Numbered from the stretch's first letter, positions 24,263 to 33,994 are shown. The stretch is 35,801 bases of DNA from an uncultured Bacteroidales bacterium (GCA_947164955.1 CAMUYT010000009.1:1-35801); one strand, 5' to 3'. The notes: generated from the sequence alone by a model not told the origin. Numbers and translations are program-made.

Positions 24263-27139
24263 ATGAAGTATCTGAGAACAATTTTTGTCACCATAGCCTT
24301 TTTCCTTGCCGTTCCCTTGGCCCTTGAAGCCCAAGACACCTCGACGCAAGGTACCGAGTTCTGGGTCTCGTTTATGAGCAACGGCCACAAATACCATCCC
24401 GACGCGCCCAATGACGGCAACTGGGTGCTCACCCAGCTCCTCATCAGCTCGCAACACAACTGCAACGGCACCATCAACAACCCGCAAACGGGATGGTCGA
24501 GGACATTCACGGTGCAGGCCAACAACATCACAACCGTTGAGATTCCCGAGAGTCAAGCCTATATCGACGACCAATCGGAGCAGGTGTTGAGCAAAGGGCT
24601 GCAAATCACCACCGACAGTGTCGTGTCGGTCTTCTGCACCAACATCGCCCACCTCTCCTTCGATGCCTCGTATGTGCTCCCCGTACAGAGCCTGGCAAGC
24701 GACTACATTGTTCAGACCTACAACCAGTCGCATTCTGCAGGCAGCTCCAACCCTTACCAACGCATCCACGAAACCAGCGCTTTCCTTATCGTGGCCACCG
24801 AAGACAACACCACCATCGACATCACGCCAACAGCGCTGACCTTGGGCAACCATGCCGCCAACCAGACCTTCAGCATCACGATGGACAAGGGGCAGGCCTA
24901 TCAAGTGCGTTCCAACAATAGCGTCAACGAGCGCGACCTCAGTGGTAGCACCATCACCGCCCACGATGGCAAGCCCATCGCCGTATTCAATGGCAACACC
25001 CTCACCGCCATCCCCACCAATGCCAGCAGCTACGACCACATCTTTGAGCAAGCCATGCCCATACAGTCGTGGGGCAAGAAATTCGTGGTGACCGGTTCGC
25101 TCGAACGCGAGAGAGACTGGGTGAAAGTGACCTCTGTGGAAAACGGCAACCAAGTGCTGAAAAACGGCGAGTTGATTGCCACGCTCAACCAGAATGAGTC
25201 CCACATCTTCGAACTGACCAGCAACGAAAAGTCATGTTTCATCGAGACCAGCGGTCCTGCCGCAGTCTACCTATACAACAACACCCGAGGTGGCAACAGC
25301 ATCGGCGACCCGTCGGTGGTGTGGATCGCCCCCATAGAGCAACGCATCGACGACATCACCTTCACCACCTTCAACAACGAACACATCAACATCGACACCC
25401 ACCACGTCAACATCATCGTCGACCGCAATGACATCGGCACGGTCAGTCTTGACGGCAACCTGCTGCCTGCCAGCGCATTCGAAAACGTGGCCGGCTCAAA
25501 CGAGTATTCCTTCACCCGCCAAGACATCCCCCATGGCGTGCACCATCTGGAGTGTCAGCACGGTTTCAATGCCCACGTCTACGGATTTGGCACCGCCAAA
25601 GGCTATGCCTATCTGGTGGGCTCGAAGACCATCGACCTCAGCACACAGGTCACCATCAACGAGACCACGGTGCCCAAACAAGGCACCTATGAATACTGCC
25701 CCAACGAAACCATCAACTTCGCGGCCGACGTCAACTACGAAAACTACGAGCTCACATGGGAATTTGGCGATGGCGCCACGAGCACGCAGAACCCTGCCAC
25801 CCACACCTATGCCGAGAAGCGCGTCTATGAAGTGACCCTCACGGTCACCGCCAGCGGCAGAGCCCAAGACATCTCACACTACTACGTCGACACGCGCACC
25901 CACACCATCACTGAAAACGCAGAGATTTGCAGCGGCAGCACCTACACCGGCCATGGCCTCAACGTGACCATCTATAACGACACCATTCTAGGCCTGGAAA
26001 TCGACAACGACCAACACCCTGTCTGCAAAGACAGCCTGCTGATCTACTTCACGGCCTTGCCTGCCATCTATGCCACATACAACGACACCCGTTGCTGGTT
26101 TGGCGAGCCGGAGACCTACAACGCGTACGGCTTCAACTTCGTTTATGACCATCCTGGCGAATACAACGAGCAAATCACCCATCCCAACCCCGAAGGCTGC
26201 GACAGCATCATCGACTTGCACCTCGTGGTAGCCGACCGCATCGTCAACCCCGACCCCATCGAATACATCGGCTGCGAGGCCTCGTTCACCTGGAACGACG
26301 TGACCTATACCGAGAGCGGCGACTACGAACAAGTGCTGGTTTCGGACATGGGCTGCGACAGCATCATCCAGCTCCATATCGTGCTGGACGAAGCCGTTGA
26401 AGGCGGCACCGACACCATCGCCGGGATGTGCACCGCCTACGAATGGCACGGTCACTTCTACGACCAGCCTGGCTTCTATACCGACACCATCCCCAACAGC
26501 ATCGGCTGCGACAGCATTGTGCACCTCCAACTCACCATGTCGCTCACTCCCGACCCCTCGGAGATCCAGCCTATGGACACGCTGACCGCCAACCCGCACA
26601 TGGTCATCTCGGCCACGGAGTTCGACATCCACTCTTACGACTTCACCCTCTACGACAGCAACCCAGGCATGGTTTGGGACTCGGTGGTTTGGAGCTTCGC
26701 CACCGACAACAACGAGTGGGAGTTGCGTCCCTTTGGCGAAGGCGACCGCTGCTGCAACGTCGTCGTCACCAACCGCGTGGAAGACACGGTTTGGCTGGTG
26801 GCCAAGGTGTATGACCCATGCCACCCTGGCGAAAGCATCGAGCGGCGCTATTGGCTGCTCTGCACCTTCTATGGCGTCGATGAAAACGACGTCGCCACTT
26901 TCGACATCATCCCCAACCCCAACCAAGGCGCGATGACCATCATCACCCAAGGCGAGAAAGGCGATGCCGAAGTCAAAGTCTACAACATGACCGGTGTTTT
27001 GGTCGACCAATTCGTGCTCAACACCGATTCGCAAGGCCGATATGCCTACAACCTAGGTGGCTATCCTAGTGGCATTTACCTCATGGTATTCCACCAACAG
27101 GGCAAAAACACTACAAAAAAGTTCGTCATAACAAAATAA
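24263..27139 (+). CDS. Secreted IgGFc-binding-like mosaic protein, array gene 5 (PKD, four GCDS repeats, T9SS cargo)
   Basis: The 958-residue product has a signal peptide ending LEAQ (residue 24). The IgGFc-binding-like region has DTSTQGTEFWVSFMSNG, YVLPVQSLASDYIVQTY, IVATEDNTTIDITP and FEQAMPIQSWGKKFVVTG. A PKD domain (about 475-545, LTWEFGDGATS) comes next. Four Cys-paired repeats follow, three ending GCDSI. The shared module is the most diverged of the five: it begins LTPDPSEIQPMD, lacks the Cys of the NPxCxWD motif (NPGMVWD), and ends LCTFYGVDE. The T9SS sorting domain starts IIPNPNQG (about 885). I see no terminator after it; an AT-rich gap with a new promoter leads to the next gene. Confidence 0.85.
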   Translation: MKYLRTIFVTIAFFLAVPLALEAQDTSTQGTEFWVSFMSNGHKYHPDAPNDGNWVLTQLLISSQHNCNGTINNPQTGWSRTFTVQANNITTVEIPESQAYIDDQSEQVLSKGLQITTDSVVSVFCTNIAHLSFDASYVLPVQSLASDYIVQTYNQSHSAGSSNPYQRIHETSAFLIVATEDNTTIDITPTALTLGNHAANQTFSITMDKGQAYQVRSNNSVNERDLSGSTITAHDGKPIAVFNGNTLTAIPTNASSYDHIFEQAMPIQSWGKKFVVTGSLERERDWVKVTSVENGNQVLKNGELIATLNQNESHIFELTSNEKSCFIETSGPAAVYLYNNTRGGNSIGDPSVVWIAPIEQRIDDITFTTFNNEHINIDTHHVNIIVDRNDIGTVSLDGNLLPASAFENVAGSNEYSFTRQDIPHGVHHLECQHGFNAHVYGFGTAKGYAYLVGSKTIDLSTQVTINETTVPKQGTYEYCPNETINFAADVNYENYELTWEFGDGATSTQNPATHTYAEKRVYEVTLTVTASGRAQDISHYYVDTRTHTITENAEICSGSTYTGHGLNVTIYNDTILGLEIDNDQHPVCKDSLLIYFTALPAIYATYNDTRCWFGEPETYNAYGFNFVYDHPGEYNEQITHPNPEGCDSIIDLHLVVADRIVNPDPIEYIGCEASFTWNDVTYTESGDYEQVLVSDMGCDSIIQLHIVLDEAVEGGTDTIAGMCTAYEWHGHFYDQPGFYTDTIPNSIGCDSIVHLQLTMSLTPDPSEIQPMDTLTANPHMVISATEFDIHSYDFTLYDSNPGMVWDSVVWSFATDNNEWELRPFGEGDRCCNVVVTNRVEDTVWLVAKVYDPCHPGESIERRYWLLCTFYGVDENDVATFDIIPNPNQGAMTIITQGEKGDAEVKVYNMTGVLVDQFVLNTDSQGRYAYNLGGYPSGIYLMVFHQQGKNTTKKFVITK

Positions 27140-27181
27140 AAACCAATCAATTACAATAAAATATCAAAAAAATCGTTGAAA

Positions 27182-27215
27182 ATTGTAAAAGATAAAGCCT
27201 AAATCCTTACATTTG
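27182..27215 (+). promoter_or_regulatory. Bacteroidota-type promoter for the lipoprotein/beta-barrel pair
   Basis: TACATTTG (27208-27215) is a perfect -7 match, with ATTG at 27182-27185 as a possible -33, 22 bases upstream. The 5' leader holds a short hairpin, TCTCTC-ATT-GAGAGA (27232-27246). Confidence 0.5.
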
Positions 27216-27267
27216 CCAGATTATTTTTTTCTCTCTCATTGAGAGACTCATCCATAGCACTAAAAAG

Positions 27268-28110
27268 ATGAAGAAGTACGTATTCAGAACCTTGGTTTTC
27301 ATTTGTGGGTTGACCCTGCTCAGCTCATGCATGAAAGACGATCCGGAACACAACTCGACCATTTATTACGGTTACCAACAGATTCCGAACATCAACGAGT
27401 TCATGCCGCAGTCGCTGTTGCAAGCTTTCAGCAATTACCTTTATTACGGCGACGAGCCGCCCAGAATTGAAGGATGCTATGTGGCCGACAACACCTTTAT
27501 CACTGATGTCATCCTGGCTCCTGGCAGTCCCTGGCTGAATGCCCCCACTCCCATCCCGACACCGCAGTACTTCGAATTCTTCGAGCAACACAAAGGCATT
27601 GCCAAGATGCGTTTCAAATACCCCAAAGGCAATCCTGGCGAATACACCTACTTCGTGGAGCGTTCCGACCCCGACACGACCTTCGCCATCGTCACGGCCA
27701 CGCCCGATTTCTTCATCAACGACACCATTGCCCCTTCCTATTTCCAGAACGGCAACTACCAAGAAGAGAACTTCAGCCATGTGTACATCATGGGTAACGA
27801 CCCCTACTTCACGGCCTATTACTACGAAATCCGCGACATCAAGTCGAAGGCGCAGCCGCTGAACGCCGTGATTTTCTCCGGCAAGATCGACAAGGAAATG
27901 GTGGTGCAGACCGACACCGTCAACAACACCAGCGACACCACCTACATGCGCGTCATCAGAGACCTGAGATGGGGCATTGAGACAATGAAATACTACCACG
28001 AAGGCACCAGCATCTCGCAAATCATCAGCTTAGGCTTCCTTCCCTCGAAAGGCGATGCGATGATCCTGAAGAACGAAGGCGTCGTGCACACCGGTGAATT
28101 TCCCGAATAA
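27268..28110 (+). CDS. Putative outer-membrane lipoprotein of unknown function
   Basis: The 280-residue product starts with a short basic end, a hydrophobic stretch and the lipobox LLSSC. Cys21 is the predicted lipid attachment site, followed by MKDDPE. The mature part is rich in aromatic residues and prolines, with no motif I recognise. I see no sorting domain, so it should reach the outer membrane by the lipoprotein (Lol-type) route rather than the T9SS. The next gene starts 24 bases later, so the two are probably an operon, and a joint role with the beta-barrel protein is likely. Confidence 0.75.
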   Translation: MKKYVFRTLVFICGLTLLSSCMKDDPEHNSTIYYGYQQIPNINEFMPQSLLQAFSNYLYYGDEPPRIEGCYVADNTFITDVILAPGSPWLNAPTPIPTPQYFEFFEQHKGIAKMRFKYPKGNPGEYTYFVERSDPDTTFAIVTATPDFFINDTIAPSYFQNGNYQEENFSHVYIMGNDPYFTAYYYEIRDIKSKAQPLNAVIFSGKIDKEMVVQTDTVNNTSDTTYMRVIRDLRWGIETMKYYHEGTSISQIISLGFLPSKGDAMILKNEGVVHTGEFPE

Positions 28111-28134
28111 CAACAACCCAAGAACGCTAGAAGA

Positions 28135-29013
28135 ATGAAAAAGTCAACCATCATAATTCTCGTCACCCTTCTTTTCATTGGCGGCACTGCCAAAGCCCAG
28201 TTCAGGAAGCCCCTGCAATCGGCCAGCAACAGAGTGAATTCATCGGAGGCCAAGTACAACATCGGCCTTTCGGGCGGTCTCACCTCAACATATTGGGTCC
28301 ATTTCGGCGGGACCAAGACGCAATACAACGCCCCGTTCAACTTCGGCCTCATCGGTGGCCTCACCCTCGAACGCATGATCAACGGCAACACCTCCGTCAG
28401 CCTCGAAGGATACTATGCCATGCGCAAGACGCAACTCAACTACGAGGTACTCAACTTCCCCGTGGCCCTCAACGAGAACAAAGACTTTTACCGTCAGTTT
28501 GACGCCGAATACCAAGAGGTGGACGTGCAAGCCATCCTTACCTACTACCTCTCCAAGGGCAACCTCAGACCCTACGTATTTGTTGGACCGCGCGTCAGCG
28601 TGCCGCTCAACGGCACCTCCGTGTGGACGAAACAAGAGATCCTCAACTATGGCACGCCTGAGCAGCAGATCAGCGAAACAGGTGGCAGCATCGACACCGT
28701 TACCTTCAACGGCCAAAACGCCCGCCAATTCAACGTGGGTTTGGTGGCTGGCGTCGGTCTGCTCTACAAGCTCAACATCGGCAACTATTATTTCCTCATC
28801 AAGGCCGACGTTTCGGGCCATGCCGCGGTCATCAACTCGTTCACCAGCGAAGAAATCAACGGCGAGTCGCAAAACGTCATCGGTGCTTCCTACATCGACC
28901 CCTATCTGCTGGGCAAGCGCTTCAACACCGACGTCACCGCGAAGATCACCCTCATGTTCCCGCTAAAGAAGCAACTGCAAGGTGCTTGCATCAGATGGGG
29001 CGAGTATGACTAA
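28135..29013 (+). CDS. Outer-membrane beta-barrel protein (PorT-like family)
   Basis: The 292-residue product has a signal peptide ending AKAQ (residue 22). It then alternates short beta-strands in the style of small Bacteroidota barrels: YNIGLSGGLTSTYW, FGLIGGLTLERMI, VSLEGYYAM, PYVFVGPRVSVPL, FNVGLVAGVGLLYKL and a last strand VTAKITLMFPL. This fits the broad PorT-like/OMP_b-brl group. Membership is by general pattern, and I would not claim it is PorT itself. It is the second gene of a two-gene unit with the lipoprotein, closed by a terminator at 29031-29064. Confidence 0.75.
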   Translation: MKKSTIIILVTLLFIGGTAKAQFRKPLQSASNRVNSSEAKYNIGLSGGLTSTYWVHFGGTKTQYNAPFNFGLIGGLTLERMINGNTSVSLEGYYAMRKTQLNYEVLNFPVALNENKDFYRQFDAEYQEVDVQAILTYYLSKGNLRPYVFVGPRVSVPLNGTSVWTKQEILNYGTPEQQISETGGSIDTVTFNGQNARQFNVGLVAGVGLLYKLNIGNYYFLIKADVSGHAAVINSFTSEEINGESQNVIGASYIDPYLLGKRFNTDVTAKITLMFPLKKQLQGACIRWGEYD

Positions 29014-29030
29014 AAAATTGGAAAAAGAAC

Positions 29031-29064
29031 AAAAAAAAGAGACGCAAAATTGCGTCTCTTTTTT
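29031..29064 (+). terminator. Rho-independent terminator with GAGACGC-family hairpin
   Basis: GAGACGCAA (29039-29047) pairs with TTGCGTCTC (29050-29058) around AA, extended by an A-run on the left and TTTTTT at 29059-29064. The flanking A/T runs make it usable in both directions. It has the same core as the hairpin at 7201-7222. Confidence 0.85.
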
Positions 29065-29081
29065 GTTTTATGCTAACTTTG
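29049..29081 (+). promoter_or_regulatory. Bacteroidota-type promoter for the third C25 protease
   Basis: TAACTTTG (29074-29081) is a perfect -7 match. ATTG at 29049-29052, inside the preceding terminator hairpin, is 21 bases upstream and may act as -33. This supports the start at 29129 rather than an in-frame ATG at 28982, inside the previous gene. Confidence 0.55.
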
Positions 29082-29128
29082 CACCTCGTAAACATGACAA
29101 ACAAGTAACATCAATAAATTCAACAAAC

Positions 29129-32100
29129 ATGAGAAAACCATTACCTATTCTTCTTGCCGTTGCGCTGTTAGCCATGATTGGCCATACCGCATGGGCACAG
29201 ACCTTCGATTACCCCGTGAAAGGGAAGCAAGGTTTCAACCTAACGGAGAAGACCCGCGACGGCCTTCACATCACCTATAATCTGGGGCAGATGAGTCTGA
29301 ATCAGCTCACCTACCGCGGCGAAGAGATGACCGAAATCAGCATCTCGGCCATCGGTCTCCCATGTGACGCCGGGATGCCCAACCTCCCCACAGAGAGCCG
29401 CATGATGGCCATCCCCAATGGCGCCACTGCCACCCTCAGCGTGGTGAACGTTGAGACCGAAGTCATCCACAACGTCAACATCGCGCCCGCCCTTCGCATC
29501 CAATCGGAGAACGAAGAGCCCGACATGAACTACGTGAAGAACATGAACGTCTACACCAAGAATGCCAACTTCCCCGTCGAGCCCTTCGTCATGGGCAGCA
29601 GCTACATCCGTGGCGTCGACGCGGTCACGGTGGCCATCACGCCCTTCCAGTACAACCCCGTCACGAGAGACCTGACCGTCTTCACCCATGTGGAGCTTGC
29701 CGTCACCTTTGAAGGCGGCGACGGGCACTTTGGCGAAGACCGGCTGCGTTCGCCCTACTGGGACCCCATCCTCGCCACCGAGTTGTTGAACTACGACCAA
29801 CTGCCCGTCATCGACTATGAGAAACGTATGCAGGAATGGCTGCGCGACGACAAAGACGGTGCCGAATACCTCATCATCACGCCCAACAACGACGCCTGGG
29901 CCGAATATGCCAACCAGCTGAAAGAATACCGCACGCGCCAAGGCATCCTCACCGCTGTGTATCGCCTCGACGAGATGCCCGCCACTACTACCAACCAGAT
30001 GAAGGAATGGTTCCACAATGCCTACCACACCTGGGACATCGCCCCTGTGGCCGTCTGCCTGCTCGGTGACCACGGCACCAACATGGGCCAATACATCCCT
30101 GCCGAGACCACCAGCCACCCCTCCAACGGCAGCTGCATCACCGACAACCGTTATGCCGATGCCGAGGGCAACGACAACTTGCCCGACATGGTGTTTTCGC
30201 GCCTGATTGCCGAGACGCCCGCCCAACTGCCCGTGTTCGTCGGCAAGCAATTGGAATATGAATACACCAACCCCAACATGGATGCGAGCTTCTATGAGCG
30301 TCCGATCACCGCATTGGGCTGGCAGACCGAACGTTGGTTCCAGCTCTGCTCAGAGGTGTTTGGCGGCTACATGCGTCTCAAGGGCTACAACACCAACCGC
30401 ATCAACTGCATCTACCAAGGCAGCCCGGGCAGCATTTGGTCGAGCAACCAAAACACCTCGATGGTAACCAGCTACTTCGGTCCCAACGGCACAGGTTACA
30501 TCCCTGCCTCACCGAGTGAGCTTGGCGACTGGAACAACGGCTCGCCCGAGATGGTCGTTCAAGCCGTCAACCAAGGCGCTTTCTGGCTGCAACACCGCGA
30601 CCACGGCTTGGAGACCGGCTGGGGCGAACCCGCAGTGCGCAACACCCACGTCGCCCAGATGAACAACGTCGGCAAGTTGCCCTTCGTGATGTCCATCAAC
30701 TGCCTCACGGGTAAGTTCAACTACAACAGCGACTGCTTCGCCGAGGCTTGGATGCGCCGCACCTACAACGGCGAGAACGCCGGTGCCGTCGGTGTGCTCT
30801 GCCCCACCGAGACCTCCTATTCGTTCGTCAACGACGCCTACGTCTGGGGTGTCTACGACCTCTTCGACGGCGATTTCATGCCCACCTACGGCCCCTATGC
30901 CGCCAACACCGGCAACTGGATGCCCGCCTTCGGCAACGTGGCCGGCAAATACTTCCTTGCCCAAAGCAACTGGCCCTACAACACTGAAAGCAAGGACATC
31001 ACCTACACCATGTTCACCGCCCACTGCGATGCCTTCCTGCGCGTCTATACCCAAGTGCCGCAACAGATGGACGTTACCCATCCCGAAGTGGTGCTGGCAG
31101 GCCTGGGCGAAGTCACCATCACCGCCCCTGAAGGCTGCATGATCAGCTTGGTGAAAGACAACGGCGAAGGCGGTTGGGAGATCCTGGCCGTGGCCACCGC
31201 CACTGGTGACCCGCAAACCATCGAGTTTGTGCCCCAAGTGCCGCCCACCGAAATCAACCTCATCGTCACGGGACAGAACTACCTCCGCTATGAGGCCGTC
31301 ATGGGCGTCATCCCCGCCGATGGTCCCTACATTGTTTACGACAGCAGGGTCATCCACGACAACAACGGCAACAACCAGCTCGACTTTGGCGAGACCATCA
31401 ACCTCGACATCGCCATGAAGAACGTCGGTAGCGACCCGATGCAAGCCTTCGAAGCCGTGCTTGAGAGCGAGTCGGAATACATCACCATTACCAACGGCAC
31501 CGCGCAATTTGAAGGCCTCAATCCCAATGCGACCCAAACCGTTGCGAATGCCTTCTCGTTCACCGTGGCCGACAACGTTCCCGACAACACCAGCAACCGC
31601 TTCACCATCACGGTGACCAATGGCGACGATGTGTATGTCAGCAATCTGGCCATGAAAGCCTATGCCCCCATCTTCGACCTCAAAGGTCTGCAAATCACCG
31701 AAGTGAACGGCAACGGCAACGGTCGCTTGGATGCTGGCGAAACCGCCCAACTCAGTTTCCCGATTGAGAACAAAGGCCACGCCGATGCCGCCGTCACCAC
31801 CGCAACGCTGCAAATGCTTTCGCCCTACATCACCATAGCCGAAAGCAACGTCAGCTTCGAAAGCCTGAACGCTGGCGAGACGGCGACTGCTGTCTACGAC
31901 ATCACCATCAGTGAGGAGACCCCGACGGGCTATACCTGCCCTCTCGTCCTCAACGTCACCTCGGGCCGCTATGCCGCCCAACGCGACTATGCCGTGAAAG
32001 TCGGCCTCATTCTGGAAGACTTCGAACTCGGTGAGTTTGGCGAAGGCTGGACCAACGACCCACAACGTCCATGGACGTTTGTTGGCGACGATGCCTACGA

Positions 32101-33991
32101 AGGCACCTACTGCGTGAAGAGCGGCGGCGCTGGCGTGAGCAACATGACCTCCAGCCTAACCCTGCGCCACGAAGCCGGCTCGAACGACAGCATCTCCTTC
32201 TATTATAAGGTGTCGTCGGAGAGCGGATACGACAAACTGCATTTCTACATCGACAACACCGAAATGGGCACCTGGTCGGGCAATGTGAGCTGGACCAAGG
32301 CCACCTTCCCCGTCGGTGCTGGCGTGCACAGCTACCGATGGAGCTACACCAAGGACCAAAGCGTCAACAGCGGCAGCGACTGCGGCTGGATCGACTTCAT
32401 CGGCCTGCCTGCCGAACGCGTCATGGCGGGCACCGCTGGCTACGACGTGACCACCTGCGCTGGTAATGAAGCCCAGATCGTGGGCTACGCCATCCACTAC
32501 GACAACCTGCAATGGACCACCTCGGGCGACGGTACCTTCGATGATGCCACCATCCCGATGCCCATCTATACCCCTGGCGCACAAGACATCGCCAACGGTC
32601 AAGCCACACTGACGCTCACCATCAACGGTGGCGGCGAGACCATCACCGACGAGATGACTGTCAACATTATCCAAAGCGTTTCTGTTACAACACCTGATGG
32701 CGCTACCATGTGTGCCGTTAGCGAACCTCAACCCATATTCGCGGTAGCTGGAGGAGACTATACCGAGATCACTTGGACTACCAGCGGCGACGGTACATTT
32801 GAAGATTCTCATGCCTTAACGACCAACTACACCCCAGGCCCGCAAGACATTGAAAACATGTATGTTGAGTTGACCATAACGGCCACCTCAGAGGCTTGCA
32901 GTGCCGCAGAGACGATGTATCTTACCTTCAGCGAGCTTCCGCAACTGACCTTGAATGCCGAAAGCATCGAGATTTGCGAAGGCGAACCCGCTTCCATGAG
33001 TTTCACGCTTGCCGGCACCGACATCTATCCTCCTGTCGACCTGCACTTTGTCGTCACCCTCGATGGCGAAGAACATGTCTATGAAAATGCTGGCAGCCAC
33101 AGCATCGAGCTCGGCAACCTTGAAGCTGGAGAGCACGTGTTCAACATCAATTCGGTGCGCAACAACTTCTGCCAAGTCGATTACGAAGCTGGCGAACGCA
33201 CCTTCACCGTCACAGTGAATGCCGCACCTACGATGACCATCGGCGAAGTGCCCGCCAGCATCTGCGAAGGCGAAACCGTCAATGTCGAATTCAACTTCAC
33301 TGGCGTGGCTCCCTTCACCGTGGAAGCCAACGGGATGGACGGCTTCACGGCGGAAAGCGACAACTACACAATGACGCTCACTCCTGCCGCTACCGTCGGC
33401 GCCACTTTCACTAAGGTAACCGACGCCAACGGCTGCGAAACCGCCTTTGAACAGGCCGTCAACATCACCGTGAACACCATTGCCGAGCAGCCCGAAATCA
33501 GTGGCGACGCCGAATTGGACGTGCGCCTCACGCCCACCACGACCTACACCGTCAGCAACGACGTGGAAGTGGGCTTCAGCATCGCGCCTGAAGAGGCTGG
33601 CACCCTCGTTCCCGCCAACGACGGCAAGAGCGTCGTGGTCACCTGGAGCAACGAGTACAAAGGCCAAGTGGTGCTGACCGCCACGCCTGTTTCGGAATGC
33701 AACAACGGCGAGGGCACACTGGACATTCTTGTCAAGAACTCGACCGATGTGAACGAACACAACCTCAACGCGGCCATCTACCCCAACCCGACCGACGGCA
33801 ACGTCACCATCGAAGCTGAGGGTATGCAACGCCTCACCGTGGTGAACGAACTTGGCCAGGTGGTATACGACGCCGAAGTGAACGGTGATTCCGCCACCCT
33901 GAACATGAGTGCCTTCGGCACGGGCGTGTTCATGGTTCGCATCTATGCCGAGAACGGCGTGGGCGTGAAACGGGTGACAGTGATCCGTTAA
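29129..33991 (+). CDS. Large secreted C25-family (gingipain-like) protease with Ig/PKD-like tail, T9SS cargo
   Basis: From the ATG at 29129 the product is 1620 residues, opening with a signal peptide that ends TAWAQ (about 24). An upstream in-frame ATG at 28982 would add 49 residues running through the terminator and promoter, so it is rejected. A propeptide region ends at RLRSPYWDPIL, and the C25 catalytic domain has His492 in HRDHG and Cys525 in SINCLTGKF. Then come Ig/CARDB-like domains and a jelly-roll adhesin-type domain (about 962-1095). Two TTSGDGTF-type PKD/Ig units (about 1104-1270), three further Ig-like units (about 1273-1538) and a T9SS sorting domain (from YPNPTDGN, about 1549) complete it. 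It resembles the protease at 7457 closely but lacks GCDS repeats. Part of the coding DNA near 32660-32900 is somewhat more AT-rich. Confidence 0.9.
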   Translation: MRKPLPILLAVALLAMIGHTAWAQTFDYPVKGKQGFNLTEKTRDGLHITYNLGQMSLNQLTYRGEEMTEISISAIGLPCDAGMPNLPTESRMMAIPNGATATLSVVNVETEVIHNVNIAPALRIQSENEEPDMNYVKNMNVYTKNANFPVEPFVMGSSYIRGVDAVTVAITPFQYNPVTRDLTVFTHVELAVTFEGGDGHFGEDRLRSPYWDPILATELLNYDQLPVIDYEKRMQEWLRDDKDGAEYLIITPNNDAWAEYANQLKEYRTRQGILTAVYRLDEMPATTTNQMKEWFHNAYHTWDIAPVAVCLLGDHGTNMGQYIPAETTSHPSNGSCITDNRYADAEGNDNLPDMVFSRLIAETPAQLPVFVGKQLEYEYTNPNMDASFYERPITALGWQTERWFQLCSEVFGGYMRLKGYNTNRINCIYQGSPGSIWSSNQNTSMVTSYFGPNGTGYIPASPSELGDWNNGSPEMVVQAVNQGAFWLQHRDHGLETGWGEPAVRNTHVAQMNNVGKLPFVMSINCLTGKFNYNSDCFAEAWMRRTYNGENAGAVGVLCPTETSYSFVNDAYVWGVYDLFDGDFMPTYGPYAANTGNWMPAFGNVAGKYFLAQSNWPYNTESKDITYTMFTAHCDAFLRVYTQVPQQMDVTHPEVVLAGLGEVTITAPEGCMISLVKDNGEGGWEILAVATATGDPQTIEFVPQVPPTEINLIVTGQNYLRYEAVMGVIPADGPYIVYDSRVIHDNNGNNQLDFGETINLDIAMKNVGSDPMQAFEAVLESESEYITITNGTAQFEGLNPNATQTVANAFSFTVADNVPDNTSNRFTITVTNGDDVYVSNLAMKAYAPIFDLKGLQITEVNGNGNGRLDAGETAQLSFPIENKGHADAAVTTATLQMLSPYITIAESNVSFESLNAGETATAVYDITISEETPTGYTCPLVLNVTSGRYAAQRDYAVKVGLILEDFELGEFGEGWTNDPQRPWTFVGDDAYEGTYCVKSGGAGVSNMTSSLTLRHEAGSNDSISFYYKVSSESGYDKLHFYIDNTEMGTWSGNVSWTKATFPVGAGVHSYRWSYTKDQSVNSGSDCGWIDFIGLPAERVMAGTAGYDVTTCAGNEAQIVGYAIHYDNLQWTTSGDGTFDDATIPMPIYTPGAQDIANGQATLTLTINGGGETITDEMTVNIIQSVSVTTPDGATMCAVSEPQPIFAVAGGDYTEITWTTSGDGTFEDSHALTTNYTPGPQDIENMYVELTITATSEACSAAETMYLTFSELPQLTLNAESIEICEGEPASMSFTLAGTDIYPPVDLHFVVTLDGEEHVYENAGSHSIELGNLEAGEHVFNINSVRNNFCQVDYEAGERTFTVTVNAAPTMTIGEVPASICEGETVNVEFNFTGVAPFTVEANGMDGFTAESDNYTMTLTPAATVGATFTKVTDANGCETAFEQAVNITVNTIAEQPEISGDAELDVRLTPTTTYTVSNDVEVGFSIAPEEAGTLVPANDGKSVVVTWSNEYKGQVVLTATPVSECNNGEGTLDILVKNSTDVNEHNLNAAIYPNPTDGNVTIEAEGMQRLTVVNELGQVVYDAEVNGDSATLNMSAFGTGVFMVRIYAENGVGVKRVTVIR

Positions 33992-33994
33992 TGT

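Noticed and set aside
28982-29128. Upstream in-frame ATG as start of the third protease
   Set aside because: It starts inside the beta-barrel gene and crosses a terminator and a promoter; the signal peptide begins at 29129.
30509-32065. Long open frame on the minus strand (518 codons) under the third protease
   Set aside because: It lies wholly inside a well-supported C25 protease gene. The + strand favours G/C at third positions, which removes stop codons from the antisense frame. The translation looks like low-complexity Gly/Val/His with no known motif.
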